The position numbers and the translations under genes are program-made. A stretch of 37,532 bases of DNA from the IMG/VR virus record IMGVR_UViG_3300034066_000615, positions 1 to 37,532 of that record; one strand, 5' to 3'. Position 1 is the stretch's first letter, and every line of letters starts with the position of its first letter. This DNA comes from a virus. Of this stretch, positions 30,947 through 36,769 are shown in pieces. Under the pieces are notes generated by a model. It was not told the origin of the DNA. It was given only the letters and a program-made list of their open reading frames with translations, and did no database searches.

Positions 30947-30976
30947 AGTATCACCGAAAGGTTATGTGTGTTTCAA
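30947..30976 (-). promoter_or_regulatory. Leftward early promoter (lambda pR equivalent)
   Basis: On the minus strand TTGAAA (30976-30971) and GATACT (30952-30947) are separated by 18 bases. The start would fall near 30940, the first base of the cro-like ATG. The -10 box lies over operator O1 and the -35 box touches O2, so a bound repressor blocks it. Confidence 0.65.
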
Positions 30977-31005
30977 CACCGACGGGTGATTCACCAGACG
31001 GTGAA
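30950..31005. promoter_or_regulatory. Three repressor operators between cro and cI
   Basis: Three 16-bp sites with a TCACC-N4-GGTGA core: O1 ATCACCGAAAGGTTAT (30950-30965), O2 AACACCGACGGGTGAT (30975-30990) and O3 TTCACCAGACGGTGAA (30990-31005), the last a perfect palindrome. Centres are 25 and 15 bases apart. The same consensus occurs twice more at 31763-31803. Confidence 0.8.
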
Positions 31006-31018
31006 AACGGGGTAAAGT
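30990..31018 (+). promoter_or_regulatory. Promoter for cI (lambda pRM equivalent)
   Basis: TTCACC (30990-30995) and TAAAGT (31013-31018) with a 17-base spacer. Each box matches the consensus at four of six bases. The start would be near 31025, about three bases before the cI ATG, so the message would be nearly leaderless as lambda cI from pRM is. O3 covers the -35 box. Confidence 0.55.
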
Positions 31019-31027
31019 GACCGCACT

Positions 31028-31687
31028 ATGGACGTGCAACAAATTCGCCGCGAAAGGCTGCGACAGTTCATCGACGATCGGTATGCGGGAAATGTTTCTC
31101 GCTTCGCTGCGTTCGTCGGAAAGTCACAGCCGCAGATCGCCGATATGCTGATCGGACGCAAGTCGTTCGGAGAGCGTGTCGCTCGATCCCTCGAGGAATC
31201 GCTTGGATTGCCGAGCGGCTTCTTTGATCGCGCATCCGAAACCGACGAACGCACCGAATCTGTGCCGGGGGAGTTCGTCGCAGTTCGGAGGGTGCGGATC
31301 AAAATGTCAGGGGGAGTGATCGGCTGGGCCGTCGAGTGTCACGAGGAGGACGCCCCGCCGCTATTTTTCCGGCGCGAATGGTTCGAGCGCCGGGGATTCA
31401 AACCGGAACACCTGGTCGCCGTTAAGGTGACCGGCGCCTCGATGGAACCAGGCCTCTATGACGGCGACACGATCGTCGTGAATAGAGCGGACACACAGCT
31501 CGTCGACGGCGAGGTCTTCGCCGTGAGTTACGAAGGCGAGCTTGTAATCAAGCGAATGCGCCGCGATGCCGGGGAATGGTTCCTGGCGTCCGATAACCAG
31601 GACAAACGTCGCTACGGTGACAAACATTGCACCGAGAACGTCGTCGTCCTGGGTCGCGTCGTTTACAAAAACTCCGAGCGGATCTAA
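31028..31687 (+). CDS. CI-like repressor with S24 (LexA-like) C-terminal domain
   Basis: 219 residues. An N-terminal HTH (SRFAAFVGKSQPQIADMLIG) is followed by a linker and a S24 peptidase domain with the Ser-Lys dyad S138 (TGASMEPG) and K175 (LVIKRM). It represses the lytic promoters to keep lysogeny. I see no clear Ala-Gly or Cys-Gly cleavage site in the linker (only MSGG near 93-96), so RecA-stimulated self-cleavage is uncertain. It is the first gene of the plus-strand arm, followed by a strong hairpin. Confidence 0.9.
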   Translation: MDVQQIRRERLRQFIDDRYAGNVSRFAAFVGKSQPQIADMLIGRKSFGERVARSLEESLGLPSGFFDRASETDERTESVPGEFVAVRRVRIKMSGGVIGWAVECHEEDAPPLFFRREWFERRGFKPEHLVAVKVTGASMEPGLYDGDTIVVNRADTQLVDGEVFAVSYEGELVIKRMRRDAGEWFLASDNQDKRRYGDKHCTENVVVLGRVVYKNSERI

Positions 31688-31700
31688 TCCCGTACCTGGG

Positions 31701-31733
31701 CTCCGGCTCACCAGATGAGCCGGAGAATGTTTC
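31701..31733 (+). terminator. Terminator after cI
   Basis: A perfect 10-bp stem CTCCGGCTCA / TGAGCCGGAG with a 5-base loop (31701-31725), followed by AATGTTTC. The stem is strong, the T tract weak. It would separate cI from the recombination arm. Confidence 0.7.
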
Positions 31734-31762
31734 GCTCCGAATGTTCACTAGGCGGTTATATC

Positions 31763-31803
31763 ATCACCGCTTGGTGTTGACCTGTGCATCACCTTCTGGT
31801 GTA
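31763..31803. promoter_or_regulatory. Two repressor operators in front of the recombination arm
   Basis: ATCACCGCTTGGTGTT (31763-31778) and ATCACCTTCTGGTGTA (31788-31803), centres 25 bases apart, share the consensus of the three cro/cI operators. This is the lambda OL counterpart. Confidence 0.8.
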
Positions 31804-31805
31804 GT
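31777..31805 (+). promoter_or_regulatory. Rightward early promoter (lambda pL equivalent)
   Basis: TTGACC (31777-31782) and TGTAGT (31800-31805) with a 17-base spacer. One operator touches the -35 box and the other covers the -10 box. It would start the message for the small membrane protein, exonuclease, RecT and integrase. Confidence 0.65.
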
Positions 31806-31849
31806 TCCTGCACCCCGCATCCGCGGGCCGGGAGCTACCAGGAGGTTAT

Positions 31850-32050
31850 ATGGACACAGTCATCGAGGGAATCGTCGCGTTCTCGGCGATTTTTGTCGTC
31901 TTCGGAATTCTCGCCGCAGTCGGCGGTGCGATCGAGTACATCCTCAATCTTCGCGAGCTGCGCCGACGTAACAGTCGCCGACGCGAACTCCTCCCCGATC
32001 CGAACCCGCGCTCGATCGTCCGTCGTCGCGGATGGAATGTGCCGCTGTGA
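31850..32050 (+). CDS. Small membrane protein, first gene of the recombination arm
   Basis: 66 residues with a perfect AGGAGG ribosome site five bases before the ATG. One membrane segment (about residues 8-30) is followed by a very basic tail (LRELRRRNSRRRELL). As the first gene after the CI-controlled promoter it will be strongly expressed early after infection. A superinfection-exclusion or host-membrane role is possible. No family is recognised. Confidence 0.65.
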   Translation: MDTVIEGIVAFSAIFVVFGILAAVGGAIEYILNLRELRRRNSRRRELLPDPNPRSIVRRRGWNVPL

Positions 32051-32295
32051 GCGCGCGCGATCTTGACGGTGTGATGGTCACCGCAGGCGATCGGAATCAT
32101 CTGCGATGGGTGCGCCAGGCGGAGGCCGACCCAGATCCGGCACCGACCGCTCGCATCCGTAAGGCGGAACTTTCCTCGAGCGTGACCGCTGACGAGCTCG
32201 CCGCAGCTCTTCGCTTCTCTGGTCTGTCCGTTCGCGTCGAATTCGATCGCGATGTCCTGGTCATCGAGCGCCTGCCGCGTCCGGAGGCCGCATGA
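32047..32295 (+). CDS. Hypothetical protein, 82 residues
   Basis: GTG 32047 overlaps the previous stop (GTGA), the same coupling used elsewhere. ATG 32032 is an alternative start. It is an acidic-basic mixed protein with a C-terminal alpha-beta pattern (TADELAAALRFSGLSVRVEFDRDVLVIERL). Not recognised. It overlaps the exonuclease gene by ATGA. Confidence 0.6.
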   Translation: MSARDLDGVMVTAGDRNHLRWVRQAEADPDPAPTARIRKAELSSSVTADELAAALRFSGLSVRVEFDRDVLVIERLPRPEAA

Positions 32296-32903
32296 TGGAA
32301 CAGCGATCGGCGGAATGGTTCGCGGCTCGTCTGGGCTGCGCGACCGCGTCAAAGTTTCGCGCGGTTGTCTCGAAGCTAAAGAGCGGCAAGCCCGCCCAGG
32401 CTCGCATCGACTACGCGATCGAGCTCGTGACCGAGCGCTTGAGCGGACAGCCGACTCCTCATTTCACCACCGCGGCGATGCAATGGGGGATCGACCAGGA
32501 GCCCGGCGCGCGCATCGAGTACGAATTCAAGAGCGGCGTCGAGGTGCTAGAGACCGGGTTCGTGCGTCATCCGTCGCTGCTGACCGGCGCATCGCCCGAC
32601 GGTCTCGTCGGTGCTGACGGTCTCATCGAGATCAAGTGTCCCTCGAGCGTGACCCATGTCGAGACGTGGCTCCAGGGAATGCCGGACGACCACATCGCCC
32701 AGGTACAGGGTCAGCTCTGGATCACCGGCCGCGCCTGGTGCGACTTCGTGTCGTTCGATCCGCGAATGCCAAAAGAGCTTCAGCTCTACGTTCAGCGCGT
32801 CGAGCGCGACGACGTCTTCATCTCGAACCTGGACCTCGAGGTTCGACAGTTTCTCGCCGAGGTCGACGACCTCGAGCGTCAATTAAGGGAGAAAGCCGCA
32901 TGA
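32292..32903 (+). CDS. YqaJ / lambda-exonuclease-like recombinase
   Basis: 203 residues. RSAEWFAARLGCATASKF at the start, then AMQWGIDQEPGAR (E70), LTGASPDG (D103) and LIEIKCPSS (E113, K115) match the catalytic E85-D119-E129-K131 pattern of lambda exonuclease. It degrades the 5' strand of duplex DNA to leave 3' tails for the annealing protein made by the next gene. The start overlaps the upstream stop (ATGA). Confidence 0.9.
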   Translation: MMEQRSAEWFAARLGCATASKFRAVVSKLKSGKPAQARIDYAIELVTERLSGQPTPHFTTAAMQWGIDQEPGARIEYEFKSGVEVLETGFVRHPSLLTGASPDGLVGADGLIEIKCPSSVTHVETWLQGMPDDHIAQVQGQLWITGRAWCDFVSFDPRMPKELQLYVQRVERDDVFISNLDLEVRQFLAEVDDLERQLREKAA

Positions 32904-33616
32904 CGACGACAGCGATTCAATCCGTCAGCGTGACGGACATTGAGAAAATGGCGACGGCCGTCGCTAAATCTGGGCTCTTTGGAGTTCGTACACCCGACCA
33001 GGCGATGAGCTTGATGCTGATCGCCCAGGCGGAAGGTCTGCACCCTGCGATAGCCGCGCGCGACTATCACATCATCCAGGGTCGGCCATCCTTGAAAAGC
33101 GACGCTCTGCTCGCCAGATTTCAAGCGAACGGCGGAAAGATCGAATGGATCGAATACACCGACCAGGCGGTCGCCGCGAAGGTGTCGCACCAGGCCGGAG
33201 GCGTCGTCGAGATCCGATGGACGTTCCAGATGGCCGAGCGCGCCGGGCTCACGAAGAACCCGACCTGGCGTCAGTACCCGCGGCAGATGCTCCGCGCTCG
33301 CGTGATCTCTGAAGGCGTTCGCGCCGTGTTCCCTGGTGTCGCGGTCGGCGTCTACACCTCGGAGGAGGTCCAGGACATGACGATCTCGAGCTCGAGCGCG
33401 ACGGTCGTCGCCGCGGAGCCGCAGCTCGCCGATCCCGTCTCCCTGGTACGCGATGCGCCGGATCTCGAGACGTTGAAGACTCGGTTCCGCGATGCCGTCG
33501 TTCTCGCCCGTAAGTCGAAGGACCGCGAGCTCGAGGAGTCGCTGAACTACGCGAAGGACGCGCGGAAGGCGGAGCTCGAGGCGATCGTCGTCGAGCCGCA
33601 GGAGGTTGCAGCATGA
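32900..33616 (+). CDS. RecT-like single-strand annealing protein
   Basis: 238 residues from ATG 32900, overlapping the exonuclease stop. IEKMATAVAKSGLFGVRTPD, AMSLMLIAQAEGLHPAIAAR and DYHIIQGRPSLKSDALLARF are the RecT-family signature. With the exonuclease it forms a two-part recombination pair. The acidic C-terminus (LETLKTRFRDAVVLARKSKD) is helical. A 326-residue frame extending upstream is a shadow. Confidence 0.88.
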   Translation: MTTTAIQSVSVTDIEKMATAVAKSGLFGVRTPDQAMSLMLIAQAEGLHPAIAARDYHIIQGRPSLKSDALLARFQANGGKIEWIEYTDQAVAAKVSHQAGGVVEIRWTFQMAERAGLTKNPTWRQYPRQMLRARVISEGVRAVFPGVAVGVYTSEEVQDMTISSSSATVVAAEPQLADPVSLVRDAPDLETLKTRFRDAVVLARKSKDRELEESLNYAKDARKAELEAIVVEPQEVAA

Positions 33617-33795
33617 GCGACGCCCTCGAGAACCTCGTCAAGATGGCCGACCAGGCGAGCTCTCGTCAGCTCGTGTCCGAGGTCGTTCGCACCGCCTACG
33701 CGCTTGGCAAGTTCGACGCGATCATCGAGTCGACGTTGACCGAGGTCAATGCGCGACGCCAGGAGCTCGATCGTCGACGGGAGGCGCTGTCGTGA
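33613..33795 (+). CDS. Hypothetical helical protein, 60 residues
   Basis: ATGA overlap with RecT. All-helical (ENLVKMADQASSRQLVSEVV, LTEVNARRQELDRRREAL). Possibly a partner of the recombination pair. No family recognised. Confidence 0.6.
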   Translation: MSDALENLVKMADQASSRQLVSEVVRTAYALGKFDAIIESTLTEVNARRQELDRRREALS

Positions 33796-34022
33796 GCCGC
33801 TCGCAGACAGATCAGATCCGCGCCGCTCTTCTCTCCGGCCTCGAGCTGACACCGCTCGATGCGCTCGAGAGGTTCGGATGTTTCCGTCTCGCCGCTCGAG
33901 TCGCAGATCTTCGCGCCGAAGGCCTGGACATCGAGACCGTCACCGAGACCAGGAACGGGAAAAAGTTCGCGCGGTATCGCGTCGCACAGCCGGTCCTGCC
34001 TGGGTTCGAGCTCGCCATTTAA
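33792..34022 (+). CDS. Helix-turn-helix protein (HTH_39-like)
   Basis: 76 residues from GTG 33792 (GTGA overlap). QTDQIRAALLSGLELTPLDA followed by RFGCFRLAARVADLRAEGLD and a beta turn (KKFARYRV) is a winged-HTH pattern common in small phage proteins. It may bind DNA near the integrase or recombination genes. Target unknown. Confidence 0.7.
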   Translation: MSRSQTDQIRAALLSGLELTPLDALERFGCFRLAARVADLRAEGLDIETVTETRNGKKFARYRVAQPVLPGFELAI

Positions 34023-34106
34023 CCATCGACGATGCGCGCGTTACCTCCCTCGGAGCCCGGCCCCGTCGCGCAAGCCGGAACCTCTATGCCTGGATTTTAT
34101 TCTTTG

Positions 34107-34322
34107 ATGTCCGACCTCGAAATTGTCGGTCACGTTTCCGCGATCCCGGATGCGAGCGAGCTCTCGCAGGCGTTAGCCTCTCGAGTGAAGCTGCTCGTCG
34201 AGGAGCGCGACGAATTGCAGAAGGCCGTCGGCGAGCTACAGAAAAAACTCCTTTCGTTGCAGCTTGGGATCGCCGAAGACAAGCTCGACGCTTATGTCGA
34301 GATCGCGGAGAAGGCCGCGTGA
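34107..34322 (+). CDS. Coiled-coil protein, 71 residues, start uncertain
   Basis: The frame is open from 34032, with ATGs at 34032, 34086 and 34107, none with a good ribosome site. ATG 34107 (MSDLEIVGHVSAIPD) begins the part with protein-like composition. The rest is a coiled coil (LVEERDELQKAVGELQKKLL). Not recognised. The stop overlaps the next start (GTGA). Confidence 0.5.
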   Translation: MSDLEIVGHVSAIPDASELSQALASRVKLLVEERDELQKAVGELQKKLLSLQLGIAEDKLDAYVEIAEKAA

Positions 34323-34441
34323 ATCCGGCGCTTCGAGAGCTTGTCGAACTCCTCGCTCGAGCTGCTTACCATGAGCTCCGGGACGCTCCGCCGCCGCCTC
34401 CGGACGCTCAAAAGTTGATTGAGAGCCGCCTGTCATCATAA
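34319..34441 (+). CDS. 40-residue protein upstream of integrase
   Basis: GTG 34319 overlaps the previous stop (GTGA). A helix (NPALRELVELLARAAYHEL) is followed by a run of five prolines and a short helix. Short proteins with this shape sit beside phage recombinase genes. A helper role such as a directionality factor is only a guess. Confidence 0.6.
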   Translation: MNPALRELVELLARAAYHELRDAPPPPPDAQKLIESRLSS

Positions 34442-34450
34442 GGTGACGCA

Positions 34451-36046
34451 ATGCGCGCCATAATTTACGCCCGTTACTCGACCGAACATCAGACGGAATC
34501 GACGATCCTCGATCAGCTCCGTCGATGCCGCGACTACGCTAAAAATCACGGATTGAAGGTTGCCGCGGAGTACACCGACGAGGGTATCTCCGGCGCTGCG
34601 ATCGGGAATCGACCAGGCGTTCAGAAGGCGCTCGCCGAGCTCGAGCGAGGGGATGTTCTCCTGGTCGTCGACACTACGCGCCTCTCGAGGTCGCAGGATC
34701 TCGCGCCGCTGCTGACCAGGTTGCGCCACCGAGGCATCCGCGTCGTCGGCGTCCTGGACGGTTTTGACTCCGAGAGCCGGACCGCGCGAATGCAGGCGGG
34801 TCTGTCTGGAATTATGAGCGAAGAGTTCCGCGCGCAGATCGCCTCGAGGACACACTCGGCGCTCGATATGAGAGCGCGCCAGGGAAAGGCGACCGGCGGG
34901 AAGTGTTACGGATACTCGAAGGCGGGAGAGATCATCGAGGCGGAGGCCGCGATCGTCCGCGAGGTGTTCGAGCGCGCAGCTCGAGGTGAAGCGATGAAGG
35001 CGATCGCGTCGGATCTGAATCGACGCGGAGTGCCGTCGCCGGGTTCGACCTGGGAGCGGAAGGCGCGCCGATCGGACGGGATGTGGCTCGTCTCGGGGAT
35101 TCACTCGATGCTCGGGAACGATCGCTATATTGGCCGGGTCGTATGGAATCGCTCGATCTGGAGGCGAGATCCGGACACCGGCAAGCGTCAGCGCGTCGAG
35201 CGGCCGGAGTCGGAATGGATCGTCAGCGAAGGCCCGGAGATCATCGAGCTCGAGACCTGGGAGAAAGTTCGCGCCCTGGCACAGCCGAGAAAGTTTCACG
35301 GCGGCACGAAAGGCCGCGGTCCGAAGTACATCCTCTCCGGGATTTTGGTCTGCGGTGAATGTGGCGGGAAGTTGGTCGCGACTGGCGCGAACGGCTCCTG
35401 GTACTACTGCGGAACCCGTCACCAGGGAGGCGACGCGGCTTGCTCGATGGCGATCGGTGCCAGGCGGGACGTCGCGGAGGAGAAGCTCCTCGAGCCGATC
35501 TCGAAACAGCTCCTCTCGAGCGAGGCGGTCGAGTTGGCCGTCGAGATGATCCGGCAATGGCGACGGGATGAACGCACCGAGGCGACGCGCCCGGCGGAGC
35601 TCGAGGAGCTCGATCACCGGATCGCCAGGCTCGAGGCGCAAGTATCCCAGGGGATACTCGATCGGGAAGACATCGCGCCCTCGGTCGCTGCCCTGCTCGA
35701 GCGTCGTCGATCGCTGCTGTCGAAGTCCTGGCGGAAGGCGAGCTCGAGGTCGAACGTCGACCAGGTAGCCGCCGAGGAGGCCTATCGGAAGGCGGTCGCG
35801 AATATGCGGGAGGCTTTGCGGGGTCCGGCGGCTCGTGCTCGAGCTGCGGTTCACGAGCTGCTCGGTGACGTCGTATGTCGTCCCGAGGATGGAGTCCTGG
35901 TAGCCGCTGTGAGTGTGAATACCGCGCCGCTCCTGCGAGCGGCGGGTGTTTCACAAAATGGTAGCGGGGGCACGCTTTGGCATTATGAAAGGGTACCACT
36001 CGCGAAGGGTAGCCCGCCGCTATTTACGAAGCGACTCGCGGCCTAG
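34451..36046 (+). CDS. int: Large serine integrase
   Basis: 531 residues. The catalytic domain has Ser10 in IIYARYSTEHQ and the DTTRLSRSQ region, followed by a recombinase domain (GKCYGYSKAGEI, IASDLNRRGVPSPGSTW), a zinc ribbon (C301, C304, C320, C331) and a long coiled coil (about 380-455) that controls synapsis. It integrates and, with a directionality factor, excises the genome. The last 29 residues after SQN (503-531) look unlike a conserved end and coincide with a possible att core, so integration may replace them. Its 3' end overlaps the convergent Rz1 gene by 27 bases. Confidence 0.93.
   Translation: MRAIIYARYSTEHQTESTILDQLRRCRDYAKNHGLKVAAEYTDEGISGAAIGNRPGVQKALAELERGDVLLVVDTTRLSRSQDLAPLLTRLRHRGIRVVGVLDGFDSESRTARMQAGLSGIMSEEFRAQIASRTHSALDMRARQGKATGGKCYGYSKAGEIIEAEAAIVREVFERAARGEAMKAIASDLNRRGVPSPGSTWERKARRSDGMWLVSGIHSMLGNDRYIGRVVWNRSIWRRDPDTGKRQRVERPESEWIVSEGPEIIELETWEKVRALAQPRKFHGGTKGRGPKYILSGILVCGECGGKLVATGANGSWYYCGTRHQGGDAACSMAIGARRDVAEEKLLEPISKQLLSSEAVELAVEMIRQWRRDERTEATRPAELEELDHRIARLEAQVSQGILDREDIAPSVAALLERRRSLLSKSWRKASSRSNVDQVAAEEAYRKAVANMREALRGPAARARAAVHELLGDVVCRPEDGVLVAAVSVNTAPLLRAAGVSQNGSGGTLWHYERVPLAKGSPPLFTKRLAA
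35959..35972. other. Candidate attP core at the integrase 3' end
   Basis: TGGTAGCGGGGGCA read on the opposite strand is TGCCCCCGCTACCA, whose last 12 bases resemble the 3' acceptor end plus CCA of elongator tRNA-Met genes as I recall them from Alphaproteobacteria. It lies at the codon for residue 503 of the integrase, between the integrase and the end of the late operon, where a prophage map would be expected to open. The match is short and from memory. Confidence 0.4.
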
Positions 36047-36295
36047 GCGACAGCTCGCCAGGGAGCGCACAGCGCGGAGCTTGAGGTTCGCCTCCCCGAG
36101 ACACTCGGTCGCGTCGAGGTAAGCCCTGGCGAGGTCTCCGTTCGCCTGGAGGGGTCGCTCCGGGACGACACACTCCTCCGTCAGGAAGTCAGGGATCGGA
36201 GGACAGGTCTCGACGATCACCGAGCGCCCACCGCACCCGGTCAGGGATAGGAGCGAGAGCCCAATCGCGGCTCGCAGGGTCGGTCGTCGTAGCAT
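36020..36295 (-). CDS. Rz1: Outer-membrane spanin lipoprotein (Rz1-like)
   Basis: 91 residues with a lipoprotein signal (basic start, hydrophobic core, lipobox LTGC with Cys21), then a Pro-containing chain (CPPIPDF, CVVPERP). It starts inside the Rz gene in another frame and extends beyond it, the overlapping Rz/Rz1 layout. With Rz it fuses inner and outer membranes at the last step of lysis. Presence of an o-spanin implies a Gram-negative host. Confidence 0.85.
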   Translation of the reverse strand: MLRRPTLRAAIGLSLLSLTGCGGRSVIVETCPPIPDFLTEECVVPERPLQANGDLARAYLDATECLGEANLKLRAVRSLASCRLGRESLRK

Positions 36296-36554
36296 TGGAC
36301 AGATCCTCTCGTTTCATGTTGGCGGAGCGACGTATCGCTACCAGATCACGCTCGAGGCCGGTCAGGACGAGCTGCTGATCGGCGAGCGCCTCGGCGAAGC
36401 GTTCGCCCGCTTCCGCCGTCGCGGCCTCCCATCGAGCCCGCTCGGCCTCGACACCGTTCCCGTAGGCCCATCGGTAGGAGCCGACCAGGAGCGCCAGGAC
36501 CGCCAGGACGGCGACCAGGTGAGGGAGGTATCGCAGGAGGATCGGCGGGATCAC
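36189..36554 (-). CDS. Rz: Inner-membrane spanin (Rz-like)
   Basis: 121 residues from GTG 36554, overlapping the DUF3310 stop (GTGA). One N-terminal membrane anchor (LPHLVAVLAVLALLVGSYRW) is followed by a periplasmic helix rich in Ala, Glu and Arg (EAERARWEAATAEAGERFAE). This is the i-spanin shape, and the o-spanin gene begins within its 3' third. The pair sits far from the amidase, separated by the metallopeptidase, phosphoesterase and DUF3310 genes. Confidence 0.85.
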   Translation of the reverse strand: MIPPILLRYLPHLVAVLAVLALLVGSYRWAYGNGVEAERARWEAATAEAGERFAEALADQQLVLTGLERDLVAIRRSANMKREDLSNATTTDPASRDWALAPIPDRVRWALGDRRDLSSDP

Positions 36555-36769
36555 GGCGAATCCTTCGCCCGCTCGAGCTCGATCAGTAGGTCGATCGTGT
36601 GCTTTGCCTTCTCGAGGTCGGCGATACCGCCCTTGTCCCGGAATCGGGTGACGTACTTGATGATCGTGTGCTGACAAGGGTCGAGCCCGTTCGCCATCGA
36701 GTATTCCATCGGCTGAATCTTGAGCTTGCGGTAATGGTCGCCGCCGACCTGCTTCGATAACGCGCTCAT
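36551..36769 (-). CDS. DUF3310 protein
   Basis: 72 residues from ATG 36769 (ATGA overlap with the phosphoesterase stop). KQVGGDHYRKLKIQPMEYSM, then PCQHTIIKYVTRFRDKGGIADLEKAKHTIDLL, is the clear signature of the DUF3310 family found in many phages. Its function is not established. It resembles small nucleotide-metabolism-associated helical proteins. The frame reaches 36793, but the added residues lie within the preceding gene. Confidence 0.88.
   Translation of the reverse strand: MSALSKQVGGDHYRKLKIQPMEYSMANGLDPCQHTIIKYVTRFRDKGGIADLEKAKHTIDLLIELERAKDSP

Noticed and set aside
34436-35854. 472-residue open frame on the strand opposite the serine integrase
   Set aside because: It is the antisense shadow of a high-GC coding gene. 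Its composition is Arg/Asp/Leu-rich without domain features, and the integrase motifs on the other strand are unambiguous.
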